Below are positions 34,231 through 43,070 of a stretch of DNA of 64,000 bases, piece after piece. The notes beneath the pieces were generated by a model. The model worked only from the letters and a program-made list of their open reading frames with translations, made no database searches and was not told the DNA's origin. Position numbers and translations under genes: made by a program. The stretch is from Dehalococcoidia bacterium (GTDB lineage Bacteria > Chloroflexota > Dehalococcoidia > Dehalococcoidales > Fen-1064): the NCBI GenBank assembly GCA_011170375.1, contig DUEV01000007.1, positions 23,648-87,647 of the forward strand. The letters run 5' to 3'. How positions within the stretch are numbered: the stretch's first letter is position 1; every line of letters starts with the position of its first letter.

Positions 34231-34353
34231 GTGCTCCCTTTTCCTGTTTGTCCCTCCCCTCCTCCAAATAGGCTGGTATTACCGAGCATATGTCACAGAC
34301 TCCAGCCCTTGTCCGCAGTATAGGTGTCAATAGTTACGTACATGTAGTATACT
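34231..34353 (+). repeat. Dispersed intergenic repeat, copy B
   Basis: Closely similar to copy A at 33312-33432 over its whole length; differences are mostly single bases. It lies about 50 bases before the 34405 gene, the same arrangement as copy A. TATACT at its end with GTCAAT 16 bases upstream could be a promoter. Confidence 0.7.
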
Positions 34354-34404
34354 ACCGAATACAGATTCAAAATTAAAAGCGAGTCATTACAAAAGGAGCA
34401 CCCG

Positions 34405-34932
34405 ATGAATGAGAGCACTGAACGAGAGCCATGGAAACCGACGTGGAAAGATATAGCCCTGTTCACATTCCTTGGAATCCTGTTTGTCGGTCAGGTAGTT
34501 TATTGCTTCATCTCTTATAATGGAGCTGGCTGGGACGTTGTGCTGTATATCGGCTGGGCAGTTTTTGCCTTCAGTATGATTTTAGGATGGTTGTCACGTA
34601 TCGCTTTTGAGGCAAAGGGCAAAGCTCCGGAGGGTGAAAGCTTTATTCATACCGCCGTTGTCGTTGAGAGCGGTATTTACACCATTGTCCGGCACCCCAT
34701 GTATCTCAGCGGGATACTCATCTTCGCTTCACTGGTCCTTATATCTCAACACTGGCTTAGTTTGATTTTCAGCATTCCTATTATAGTCTACTTCTACATA
34801 AGCACCTGGTCTGAGGAGCGCTCCAGTATTGAGAGATTCGGGGATGATTACAGAAAGTATATGCAGCGGGTGCCAAGAATGAACCTTATTTGGGGAATAA
34901 TCAAATTATGGAGACGCCAAAAATATAAGTAG
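34405..34932 (+). CDS. Isoprenylcysteine/phospholipid methyltransferase-like membrane protein
   Basis: This 175-residue integral membrane protein has about five hydrophobic segments and the ICMT/PEMT signature near the C terminus: GIYTIVRHPMYLSG followed by EERSSIERFGDDYRKYMQRVPR. Such enzymes methylate a small substrate in the membrane with S-adenosylmethionine bound by the RHPMY and EE..F..Y segments. Bacterial members have diverse, mostly unknown substrates. SD AAAAGGAG precedes the start. It is framed by copies B and C of the dispersed repeat. Confidence 0.85.
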   Translation: MNESTEREPWKPTWKDIALFTFLGILFVGQVVYCFISYNGAGWDVVLYIGWAVFAFSMILGWLSRIAFEAKGKAPEGESFIHTAVVVESGIYTIVRHPMYLSGILIFASLVLISQHWLSLIFSIPIIVYFYISTWSEERSSIERFGDDYRKYMQRVPRMNLIWGIIKLWRRQKYK

Positions 34933-34985
34933 TGTATTCCCTTTTCCTATTTATCCCTCCCCTCCCCATATAAGCCAGCGATTAT
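34933..34985 (+). repeat. Dispersed intergenic repeat, copy C (partial)
   Basis: CCCTTTTCCTATTTATCCC and TCCCCTCCCCATATAAG match the first half of copies A and B. The second half is lost or diverged. Confidence 0.6.
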
Positions 34986-35094
34986 AAAAGACTCAATGGA
35001 TTTGCCCAACATGGCATTGCCGTATCCACTCAGCAGCTACGATGCCAGTTTATCAGCACCATCGTAATATTAGTATTGTCTAGTGGAGAAAAGT

Positions 35095-35457
35095 TTACTT
35101 AAATTCTGGTGCATTTTCTATGTATAACTTCACCTCATTTTCCATCGCCTTTAGCTTGGGCTTTAACACAGTTAGATATATTATGACAGAAATTAGAATA
35201 CCCAGACCCATCCAGAAAAGTAACGCTAGTAAGGCATTTGGTGCGTCGCCATCGAAAACGAATGATGTCTTGCCTTCACTCTGCTCTAGCTTAACACGGG
35301 TTCCTATGAGCGGACTTCTACAAATTATAAAATGCCTTGCTATCGTCCTTTTTATCTTACGAACCTTGTATTTACCACTGAAGTGCCGTTGAAAAATTTC
35401 CATTGCATCTTGCCAAGTTAATTCGGGATGATGGGCCACCGTAACAGTCTGCGCCAT
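35095..35457 (-). CDS. Small protein with one or two C-terminal membrane segments
   Basis: This 120-residue protein has a soluble basic N-terminal domain (about 1-75, with WQDAMEIFQRHFSGKYKVRKIKR) and a hydrophobic stretch (about 78-100), then a charged tail. The ATG at 35457 has GAGGAG at correct spacing and is preferred over 35478. I do not recognise the family. It is convergent with the methyltransferase gene, and the strand switches again after it. Confidence 0.6.
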   Translation of the reverse strand: MAQTVTVAHHPELTWQDAMEIFQRHFSGKYKVRKIKRTIARHFIICRSPLIGTRVKLEQSEGKTSFVFDGDAPNALLALLFWMGLGILISVIIYLTVLKPKLKAMENEVKLYIENAPEFK

Positions 35458-35478
35458 AGTTGTCTCCTCACTAATCAA

Positions 35479-35767
35479 CCTAATTATTTATCGTAGACAA
35501 GATAACATCATGAATGTTCTAAGTCAAAGATGAGTGGAATGTTGTCAATACGTCCAGCATAACGCTCAGCGAACACCTTCACTTCTTAATGAGACCATTA
35601 AAACTGAACCCCCCAAATAGGCCAATAATATGCACCTTAAAGTTTCGTGCTATCGGGTAATATATCAGGCCCTCCTCGTCTATTGACATTTCCCCGGATT
35701 ATCATTATCATTCTGTTTGCTGTCCTTATTTCCACATGAAGCATCTTCTTATTAGGGGGGAACTACC
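35479..35767. other. Intergenic stretch without a clear gene
   Basis: About 290 bases. CCCCCCAAATAGGCC near 35609-35624 looks like a fragment of the dispersed pyrimidine-rich repeat. Nothing else can be named. Confidence 0.4.
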
Positions 35768-36193
35768 ATGAAGCTGCGAAGCATCCTGCTGTTTGCGATG
35801 CTTGCCACCTCACTCTTGCTTGTATCAGGCTGTGTCACGTCCCACGATTACAATGAGGAGTTTTCCTGCGACGATTTTGAAGAGGAAAATCATCGCAGCG
35901 GCGAGTTTGAGTTGGAAGTCCACGACAAAATCAGGCTGGAGCTGTGCTCGAACCATACGGCGGGCTTTGCCTGGAGCGCCGAAATAGATAATGAAGACGT
36001 GCTGGCGGAAGAAGACTACGACTATATAGAACCTGAAAGCGATGGGATTCTCGGGGCCCCCGGCACCGAAATCTGGACCTTCGAGGCGGTCGGAGAAGGG
36101 ACCACCGAGGTAACTATGGAATACAGCCAGGCCGGGGGTGATATACAAGCGAAGTGGACCTACACCATGACCGTCACCGTTGAAGAGGAATAA
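35768..36193 (+). CDS. Chagasin-like (I42) protease inhibitor, lipoprotein
   Basis: This 141-residue protein has a lipobox VSGC (Cys 22) and an I42-type domain. Loop 1 is NHTAGFAW (62-69) in place of the canonical NPTTGY/F.W, loop 2 is GAPGTEIWTFEA, and loop 3 is changed from RPWE to SQAGGD. Loss of the last loop may weaken or alter inhibition. It is anchored outside the membrane, unlike the soluble paralogue at 10702-11148. SD AGGGGGG precedes the ATG. Confidence 0.75.
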   Translation: MKLRSILLFAMLATSLLLVSGCVTSHDYNEEFSCDDFEEENHRSGEFELEVHDKIRLELCSNHTAGFAWSAEIDNEDVLAEEDYDYIEPESDGILGAPGTEIWTFEAVGEGTTEVTMEYSQAGGDIQAKWTYTMTVTVEEE

Positions 36194-36241
36194 AATCATC
36201 AGGGGCTGGGAGGGGGAATAACTCAGAGGAGGTAAACTGAA

Positions 36242-36382
36242 ATGCCTGCTCCGAAACGTTCACCCGCAGTGAAAAAGCCTATCAAGGGAATAGCACTTCT
36301 GGAACGTAAAGACCAAATATCTCTCAAGGCACAACAGGAGGCACACGAATTAGTCAGTAGAAAGGTTGCCAAGACAAAGTAA
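36242..36382 (+). CDS. Very small basic protein, 46 residues
   Basis: A short frame begins at an ATG with a near-perfect SD (GAGGAGGT, seven bases before it) and encodes a lysine-rich peptide (MPAPKRSPAVKKPIKG.. to ..SRKVAKTK) with a helical middle (KDQISLKAQQEAHELV). It starts 49 bases after the chagasin-like gene on the same strand. The SD and codon pattern make it likely real. No function can be assigned; nucleic-acid or protein binding is plausible from its charge only. Confidence 0.55.
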   Translation: MPAPKRSPAVKKPIKGIALLERKDQISLKAQQEAHELVSRKVAKTK

Positions 36383-36414
36383 AACAATGACATTCCGCTA
36401 TTACGATCCCGCCT

Positions 36415-36470
36415 GGTGCCTGCTCCCCTTCCCTGCTGTCCGACCCTTCTCTTTAAACAAGGTAGTAGCA
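36415..36470 (+). repeat. Possible diverged copy of the pyrimidine-rich repeat
   Basis: GTGCCTGCTCCCCTTCCCTG and CTTCTCTTTAAACAAGGTAG follow the order of the first half of the 33312 repeat but match loosely. Confidence 0.25.
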
Positions 36471-36496
36471 ATTCAATACGCGGTGTAAAAACAGTC

Positions 36497-36814
36497 CTAC
36501 TTCCTGCTAACGCTTTTTGTCCGCTTTTTACCCGTCCTGGGCTTCGGTTTTGAGAGGTTCAGGGCCGCCTCGAATGCCGGACGGCACATCTCGTACAGAG
36601 AGCGCCATCGCTTCATGTCTTCCCGGCTCTTGACCTTATGGAGCTGCTTTGATAGCTCATCAAGGCGTGTTAGCTCCAGCTTCACCATCGAGCGTTGCTG
36701 CGGCGAACCCGATCGCATCTTCCGCAGGCTTTTCCGCACCTCGGCAAGCTTCCGGACCTGCGTTGCTTTCTGAGTTTGCAGATACTTCTGCCCTACGAAC
36801 TTGATTATCCCCAT
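36497..36814 (-). CDS. Small basic helical protein, function unknown
   Basis: This 105-residue protein is strongly basic and mostly helical, with heptad-like stretches (QKATQVRKLAEVRKSLRKM and LELTRLDELSKQLHKVK) and a Lys/Arg-rich tail ending KKRTKSVSRK. It has no membrane segment or recognised motif. The charge suggests nucleic-acid or ribosome contact, but this is only a guess. The SD (AGGGCGG) is moderate. It is convergent with the 46-residue gene at 36242. Confidence 0.5.
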   Translation of the reverse strand: MGIIKFVGQKYLQTQKATQVRKLAEVRKSLRKMRSGSPQQRSMVKLELTRLDELSKQLHKVKSREDMKRWRSLYEMCRPAFEAALNLSKPKPRTGKKRTKSVSRK

Positions 36815-36894
36815 GTTACGCCGCCCTGTTCCAGCAGGGTTATATTAACGCTAAAATATCGTAAATACAATAGCTTAAGCATTATATCGAGTAA

Positions 36895-37165
36895 CGCTCA
36901 AAATCCCCCTTAGTCCCCCTTTATAAAGGGGGATACTTGAGCCTCTCCCTTTGGTAAAGCCTGCCTGCGCGTAGCCTGCTTGCGCTAAAGCTTCAGCGCA
37001 GGCAAACAGCTCCGGCGAAGGCAGGGGAGATTGAGAGGGATTTTCCCCTATCCCAGCGGAGAGTTTAAGAGAGGGCAGTAACCCTCTCTTCTTCAAAAAT
37101 ATTTCCCCTTCCTTTACAAAAGGAAGGGGGAGACACAGGGGAATGGATTCTCTGGAGATTTATGT
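36895..37165. repeat. Hairpin-rich composite repeat before the ABC exporter operon
   Basis: No gene is seen between 36815 and 37214. The stretch contains CCCCCTTTATAAAGGGGG (36918-36935), GCCTGC and GCAGGC arms around an inner CTTGCGC..GCGCAGG, and CCCCTTCCTTTACAAAAGGA (37106-37125) completing to AGGGGG, then GGGGAATGGATTC. The last part matches 8701-8741. This is a dispersed, MITE- or REP-like repeat family. Confidence 0.6.
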
Positions 37166-37214
37166 TCGTTCTTTTGTACACCACGCTTAAATTGAGCTAT
37201 AATTAGCTACGGCG

Positions 37215-39014
37215 ATGCGGATTATTATCAGACTGCTCGGTTTCCTCAATAAGTACTGGAAGCGTGTCACCCTGGCCTATGTCTGCCTTTTCCTGTCCGT
37301 CGGCTTCAGTCTTGGTATGCCCGAACTGGTCAAGCAGGCCATCGACAGAGGGATAGGCTATGACCCGCTGACTAACACGATGTCCGGCTCGACGTCTCTT
37401 CTTGTCTGGCTGGGGATAGCCGTACTGGCGGTGGCGGCACTGCGTGGTGTCTTTGCTTTCGGACAGACCTATCTCGGTGAGTACATCTCCCAGCGCGTTG
37501 CCTACGATATCAGGAACCTGTTTTATGACCGCGTCCAGCGCCTCAGCTTTGCCTTTCATGACACCGCACAGACCGGGCAGCTGATGTCTCGTGCCACCCA
37601 GGACGTCGAAGCGGTGCGGTTCTTCATCTCGATGGGCGGACTCAGGATACTTTATGTATTCATTACCTTCGCCGGCATTTGTGCCCTGCTTTTTATCATG
37701 AACTGGCGGCTGGCCTTAATTGGCATTGCCAGTATGCCATTGATAGGTTATCTGGCCACTGTGGTCGGTACCAGGCTTCGCCCCATCTGGACAAACGTAC
37801 AGCAGGGGATAGCCTTGCTGGGCACAATACTCCAAGAAAATCTCTCAGGAGTCAAGGTCGTCCGGGCATTCACTCAGGAAAAATATGAGTCCCGGAAATT
37901 TAAGCAGCAGGCCAAGGAGCTATATGACGACAACATCAAGGCGAGCAAGATACGTGCCTTTAATATGCCCCTGATGTCCTTCATCCTGGTCCTGGCCAGT
38001 GGTGTCATAGTCTGGGTCGGCGGGAGTGAAATTCTTGCCGGTAGACTGACTGGTGGTGAACTCATCCAGTTCTACCTCTACCTGGCGATGATGGCCATGC
38101 CGATACGGATGATGGGTATGATGGTCAACATGGTCTCGCGCGGTGTCTCCGCCGGGGCGCGCATCTTCGAAGTGCTCGATACCGAGTCGGCGGTAACGGA
38201 AAAACCGGGTGCCATTGAGTTGGATGGTGTCCAGGGACTGGTCAGGTTCGAGAGGGTCTCCTTCAGCTACGATTCAGCCAATCCCTACGAAATAATGGGA
38301 CCTGTCCTCGACAATATCAACCTCGAAGCCAGGCCCGGTGAAATGGTTGCCCTTCTTGGCATGACAGGTAGTGGTAAGTCCACCCTGATAAACCTGATAC
38401 CCAGGTTCTATGACGTCACCTCAGGCAGCATTACCATTGATGGCATAGACATCAGGAATGGCACTTTGAACTCACTGCGAAGCAATATCGGAATCGTCCA
38501 GCAGGATGTCTTCCTTTTCACAGCCACCATAGCCGATAACATCGCCTACGGAGCAGTTGATGCCAGTATGGACGATATTGTCGCTGCTAGCAAGGCCGCC
38601 CAGCTACACGAATTCATTGAGAGCCTCCCTGAAGGCTACGATACCTGGGTCGGGGAGAGGGGGCTAACTCTCTCCGGTGGCCAGAGACAGCGGCTTGCCA
38701 TTGCCCGCACCCTGTTGATTGACCCACGTATCCTCATCTTTGACGACTCCACTTCCAGTGTTGATACCGAGACCGAGTTTCTTATTCAGAAGGCACTCCG
38801 TGAACTGATGAAGGGACGGACTACCTTTGTCATCGCCCAGAGACTGCAAACGGTACGTGACGCCGACCAGATTCTTGTTCTCGACAAGGGAACGATAGCC
38901 GAGCGCGGTAGTCATACCGAATTACTTCAAAACGGCACTATCTATCGACATATATACGAAATCCAGCTTCGTGACCAGGAAGAAGCACTCAGCCGGAGGT
39001 ACGACGAGTCATGA
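37215..39014 (+). CDS. ABC exporter half-transporter A, degenerate-site subunit
   Basis: This 599-residue protein has an N-terminal six-helix exporter domain (about 15-315) and an ATPase domain (about 335-590) with GMTGSGKST, LSGGQ and LIFDDSTSSVD. The catalytic glutamate after Walker B is Asp, and the switch histidine is Gln (VIAQRLQTV). These two changes mark the subunit that contributes the non-hydrolysing site in heterodimeric exporters such as TM287/288. Its partner starts within its stop codon (ATGA overlap). The pair should export a drug, lipid or peptide. No good SD is evident. Confidence 0.92.
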   Translation: MRIIIRLLGFLNKYWKRVTLAYVCLFLSVGFSLGMPELVKQAIDRGIGYDPLTNTMSGSTSLLVWLGIAVLAVAALRGVFAFGQTYLGEYISQRVAYDIRNLFYDRVQRLSFAFHDTAQTGQLMSRATQDVEAVRFFISMGGLRILYVFITFAGICALLFIMNWRLALIGIASMPLIGYLATVVGTRLRPIWTNVQQGIALLGTILQENLSGVKVVRAFTQEKYESRKFKQQAKELYDDNIKASKIRAFNMPLMSFILVLASGVIVWVGGSEILAGRLTGGELIQFYLYLAMMAMPIRMMGMMVNMVSRGVSAGARIFEVLDTESAVTEKPGAIELDGVQGLVRFERVSFSYDSANPYEIMGPVLDNINLEARPGEMVALLGMTGSGKSTLINLIPRFYDVTSGSITIDGIDIRNGTLNSLRSNIGIVQQDVFLFTATIADNIAYGAVDASMDDIVAASKAAQLHEFIESLPEGYDTWVGERGLTLSGGQRQRLAIARTLLIDPRILIFDDSTSSVDTETEFLIQKALRELMKGRTTFVIAQRLQTVRDADQILVLDKGTIAERGSHTELLQNGTIYRHIYEIQLRDQEEALSRRYDES

Positions 39015-40927
39015 TGCACGGTGGCAGTGGCGGGATGATGCATGGCGGCGGCATGATGCACGGCGGGGCAATGCGCCCTGGGCTGAGCCGTGCCGGCGAC
39101 CTCATAGATGATATTACCTACGGCAAGGCGTATGACCACACCGTGGTAACCCGTCTGCTGAAGTATCTCAAGGACTACAAGGGCCGGTTCGCCATTGCCC
39201 TGATATCCATGATTGTCTATACACTCACCCTCCTGGCCATGCCGCAACTGGTAGGTATGGCCATCGATGACCTGACCGCAACCAGAGACCTCAGCAGACT
39301 CACAATATGGCTCGGTTTCTTTATTGGCAACGGCCTGCTTAACTGGGGAGGCCAGTGGCTACAGATACTTTACATGGCCTATATTGGCCAGGGTGTCCTT
39401 CTCACGCTACGCACCCAGATGTTCGATCACCTGCAGAAACTTTCTCTAAGTTTCTATGACCGTCATGAGGTCGGCCGTTTGATGTCCCGGGTCCAGAACG
39501 ATGTCACCGCACTTCAGGAGGTAGTCAGCGCCGGTGTCCTCGACATCACTGCCGACCTGCTGAGCCTGGTTGGTATTGTTGTCATGCTGTTCATCAGCAA
39601 CGTGCAGTTGGCACTGATTACCATGACCGTGATACCGGTCATGGTGGGTGTCATGGCAATATGGCAGAGATACGCGCGTAACGCCTTTATGCGAGTGCGC
39701 ATGGCTATCTCAGCCGTCAATGCCGGACTTCAGGAAAATATCTCCGGCGCCCGGGTTATCCAGAGCCTATCCCGTGAAGACCTGAACCTGCAGCGGTTCG
39801 ACGACATGAATACAGCCAACCTGGACGCCAATATACAGGCCGGTCGCCTCACTGCTGGCATACAGCCGGCGACAGAGATACTGATGGGCGCCGGGATTAT
39901 GCTGGTCGTTATCTTCGGAGGCATGCAGGTCCTTGACGACACGCTAACCGTAGGAGCACTGGTGGCCTTCGTCCTCTATGTCCAGAGGTTCTTCGATCCG
40001 ATACGCCGACTCACCATGCAGTATGCTCAGTTGCAGCGAGCCATGGCCGGCGGGCAGCGCATTTTTGAAGTGCTAGACACCGAACCGGAGATTGTTGATG
40101 CCCCCGATGCCACCGAACTGCCGACAATTGAAGGTGATATTGTTTTCGACCATGTCAGCTTTGAATATGTCCCCGACCTGGAAGTGCTACACGACATCAA
40201 TCTCCAAGTACGTCCCGGTGAGACCATCGCTCTGGTTGGCTCGACCGGGGCCGGTAAGAGCACCCTGGTCAGCCTCGTTGCCCGGTTCTACGAGATAACC
40301 AAGGGCAAGCTGACAATAGATGGTCATGATATCCATAATGTAACACAGAGCTCACTGAGAAGGCAGATTGGCATCGTCCTTCAGGAACCATTCCTTTTCT
40401 CAGGGACAGTCAGGGAGAATATCCTCTATGGCCGGAGTGACGCTACTGAAGAAGAACTTGTGCAAGCAGCCAAAGCCGTCGGTGCCAACGACTTCATCCA
40501 GCGTCTCGAAGAGGGCTATGATACCATCCTCCATGAGAGGGGCAGCAATCTGAGCGTTGGGCAGCGTCAGCTTATCAGCTTCGCCCGCGCCGTACTGGCC
40601 GACCCACGTATCCTCATCCTCGATGAGGCAACAGCCAACGTTGATACCCAGACCGAAATGCTGATTCAAGACGCCCTGCGACAACTCCTCAAAGGCCGTA
40701 CTTCCCTGGTCATTGCTCATCGCCTTTCCACCATTCATGATGCCGATAGAGTCATCGTGCTTGAAAACGGCAAAATTGTCGAGACCGGCACTCATCAGGA
40801 GCTAATGGCAAAAGAGGGTGTTTATTACCACCTGTACACAATGAGCTACGCCGTCGGTGAGTCGGGGTCGTCAGGAGATGGCGCACCACCAGACAATACT
40901 GCCCCAGGCAATGACAGCTCCGGTTAA
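39011..40927 (+). CDS. ABC exporter half-transporter B with His/Met-rich N terminus
   Basis: This 638-residue partner has canonical ATPase motifs: GSTGAGKST, LSVGQ, LILDEATANVD and VIAHRLST, so it carries the catalytic glutamate and switch histidine that subunit A lacks. Six membrane helices lie at about 50-345. The first 25 residues consist almost entirely of Met, His and Gly (MMHGG repeats), an extension absent from most homologues and able in principle to bind copper or another soft metal. It is translationally coupled to subunit A. The substrate is unknown, though metal-linked regulation or metal-complex export is a possibility. Confidence 0.92.
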   Translation: MMHGGSGGMMHGGGMMHGGAMRPGLSRAGDLIDDITYGKAYDHTVVTRLLKYLKDYKGRFAIALISMIVYTLTLLAMPQLVGMAIDDLTATRDLSRLTIWLGFFIGNGLLNWGGQWLQILYMAYIGQGVLLTLRTQMFDHLQKLSLSFYDRHEVGRLMSRVQNDVTALQEVVSAGVLDITADLLSLVGIVVMLFISNVQLALITMTVIPVMVGVMAIWQRYARNAFMRVRMAISAVNAGLQENISGARVIQSLSREDLNLQRFDDMNTANLDANIQAGRLTAGIQPATEILMGAGIMLVVIFGGMQVLDDTLTVGALVAFVLYVQRFFDPIRRLTMQYAQLQRAMAGGQRIFEVLDTEPEIVDAPDATELPTIEGDIVFDHVSFEYVPDLEVLHDINLQVRPGETIALVGSTGAGKSTLVSLVARFYEITKGKLTIDGHDIHNVTQSSLRRQIGIVLQEPFLFSGTVRENILYGRSDATEEELVQAAKAVGANDFIQRLEEGYDTILHERGSNLSVGQRQLISFARAVLADPRILILDEATANVDTQTEMLIQDALRQLLKGRTSLVIAHRLSTIHDADRVIVLENGKIVETGTHQELMAKEGVYYHLYTMSYAVGESGSSGDGAPPDNTAPGNDSSG

Positions 40928-40953
40928 CCTTTACTCGGCTCTGTAATGCCCGG

Positions 40954-41904
40954 TTATTCCTCATCCCGAGTATGCCTAATTTTTCTCCATAGATACTCAA
41001 AAGCACGGAAGACGTGTACAGCGACAGCAGCCATTATCAATTTGGGTATCCACAACCAAAAACCGTTCAGGCCCAGCGCCATAAATAGAGCCGGGTCCTC
41101 TACCATACTGTGATTTATACCAATCGATACATGCAGGTGCCTTAACTCGGTCTTGGTCAGGTCACCCCGTTTTACCTCGTCCTGTATCACTACCCCACCG
41201 TACATCAGTCCAAAAATAACGGCAGTCACCCAGAGCATCGCCGTCAGTCGTGAAAGACCCAGCAACTTCATCAGAGGCCTGGAGAAATTGAACAGATACT
41301 CAGACCAACCCAGCGCTGTTAAAGATTCCAGTACAATCATGACGAACATGATTATCCCAAAAATCTTAGTCAACAGGAGCAATGTATCCACTGCCCACTC
41401 TCTTAGTACCTCAACAAAGGAGCTTTCGCTCGTAATTTCAGCGAGGCCGGCAACGCTTTCCGAAGTATCACCGATAAACTGAGACACGACGAGTACTGTC
41501 AGGATAGCAGCGCCGATGCGGACCAGAGTGATTGTAAAGGCATTAATGCCAGAGCGGTGCTGGATAATCCCCTCGATGATGAGGTTATGGGCAATCAGAC
41601 TGAAGATGGCGATCAGTGTCATCTGGCCAACTGTAAACGGGACCACTGTTATTGCCGCCATCGTGGCATATAGATTTATTACCAGTCCGCTGATGATGGG
41701 TAGTGCCGCCTCACTGGGCAGGTTCAGCCATCCCATCAACGGTTTTAGTACGACGTCAGCTTCGTAAAGCCAGCCACTCCACTGGAGGAGGGCCACCAGC
41801 AAGGACATGGGGATAATAATCTTGCATATCCAGATGAAGTTACCCCACCCTTTTTTAACTCCCGCAAACAAAGCGCCCTTTAGCTTGGTTTTGTAGCCAG
41901 GCAT
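40954..41904 (-). CDS. Nucleoside-recognition (Gate) domain membrane protein
   Basis: This 316-residue protein has about eight hydrophobic segments and two Gate-like halves. Motifs include PLMGWLNLPSEAALPIISGLVINLYATMAAI in the first half and GLSRLTAMLWVTAVIFGLMYGG in the second. The family includes SpmA/SpmB and FeoB-like gate regions and is probably a transporter of an unknown small molecule. It is convergent with the ABC exporter operon (27 bases between stops) and is not part of it. Confidence 0.78.
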   Translation of the reverse strand: MPGYKTKLKGALFAGVKKGWGNFIWICKIIIPMSLLVALLQWSGWLYEADVVLKPLMGWLNLPSEAALPIISGLVINLYATMAAITVVPFTVGQMTLIAIFSLIAHNLIIEGIIQHRSGINAFTITLVRIGAAILTVLVVSQFIGDTSESVAGLAEITSESSFVEVLREWAVDTLLLLTKIFGIIMFVMIVLESLTALGWSEYLFNFSRPLMKLLGLSRLTAMLWVTAVIFGLMYGGVVIQDEVKRGDLTKTELRHLHVSIGINHSMVEDPALFMALGLNGFWLWIPKLIMAAVAVHVFRAFEYLWRKIRHTRDEE

Positions 41905-42093
41905 CCTAACCTTTCACGAACCTAATTACAGCCACATTACTCCAGAGTATTATAGAGTAATTAACAAAGCCTGTCTCACCATTAAAGACTAAGCTACTTT
42001 CGGATTGACAGGTATCTGGCAGGATTGTAAACTTGCACCCAAGAAGAGACGTGAAGCCTAAATTTGAATCCATACACTTAGAGGTGAATTGAG

Positions 42094-43044
42094 TTGATTA
42101 TCGACGTACATTACCATTTTTTCTCACGCTGGCCCGCCGATGAAAATGTAGCTAGAAATATAGCAGAAGGTTTTTTGCTCGACGGTGAGAGGACCGGGGT
42201 AAAGAAGACCATGGAAGAGGTATTACCTGTCTACCGAAAAATCATGGATGACCCGGAGAGTAATGAACTGGTTAGGCGTATGGACGAAGGTGGTATTGAT
42301 GTTACTGCAATCTGCGTCGTGGACAACGTAGACATGGGCCTGGACAAGGAGCGTGTCATGAATATCAATAAGCGCTGTGCTACCGCCGCTGCTGGGCATC
42401 CTGGGCGGCTTATCGCCCTGGCAGGTATTGACCCCCGAAGACCAGACGCACCAACCCTGTTTCGCCGGTGTATTGAGGAATTCGGCATGAAAGGTTTGAA
42501 ATGGCATCCGGATAATGGCTATTACCCTAACAGCCCGGAAGCCTACGCCGTACTGGAAGTCGTCAATGAACTGAGGGTCCCTCTGCTAATACATTGCTCT
42601 CCACTCCCGCATTCACGCGCCAAGTATGCCTTGCCTATTCATCTTGATGATGTTGCCGTGGACTTTCCTGATCTGGAAATCATTGCTGCCCACATGGGAA
42701 ATATGTGGTGGCGTGACTGGTTATCACTGGCACAATACAAGAAGAATATCAACGGTGATATGGCCATGTGGCAGCTAATGGCCGTAAGCAAACCCCACCT
42801 CTTCCGTCGTTACCTCAGAGAAATCCTGGATGTTATTGGAGCGGAACAGGTATTATTCGGTACCGATGGTCCCATCTTTGAGCCCCACGTATCCAACAAG
42901 GATTTTGTGGATATAATTGAGAACCTGACAGAAAAAGACCAATATGGAATATGTTTCAGCCAAGAAGAGATTAATGCTATACTGGGTAGTAACGCTGCCC
43001 GAATTTTTAGGTTGGATCAGGACACCAGGGAACCGCACAAATAA
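42094..43044 (+). CDS. Amidohydrolase-family enzyme (ACMSD/2-pyrone-hydrolase type)
   Basis: This 316-residue cytoplasmic TIM-barrel protein starts at TTG 42094 with SD GAGGTG. It has the metal-binding VHYH at residues 5-8, LKWHPDNGYYP in the middle, LLIHCSPLPHS, HMGNMWW and FGTDGPIFEP near 260. This matches amidohydrolase 2 proteins that decarboxylate or hydrolyse ring compounds. The gene ends 26 bases before the C_GCAxxG_C_C selenoprotein and may be co-transcribed with it and the exported protein that follows. Confidence 0.85.
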   Translation: MIIDVHYHFFSRWPADENVARNIAEGFLLDGERTGVKKTMEEVLPVYRKIMDDPESNELVRRMDEGGIDVTAICVVDNVDMGLDKERVMNINKRCATAAAGHPGRLIALAGIDPRRPDAPTLFRRCIEEFGMKGLKWHPDNGYYPNSPEAYAVLEVVNELRVPLLIHCSPLPHSRAKYALPIHLDDVAVDFPDLEIIAAHMGNMWWRDWLSLAQYKKNINGDMAMWQLMAVSKPHLFRRYLREILDVIGAEQVLFGTDGPIFEPHVSNKDFVDIIENLTEKDQYGICFSQEEINAILGSNAARIFRLDQDTREPHK

Positions 43045-43070
43045 TAACTAAGAGAAGAGGGGATATCCAG

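Noticed and set aside
33312..34353. CRISPR array as an explanation of the repeats at 33-34 kb
   Set aside because: Copies are about 120 bases, only two are full length and the space between holds a complete gene. No short regularly spaced repeats and no cas genes are present in the window.
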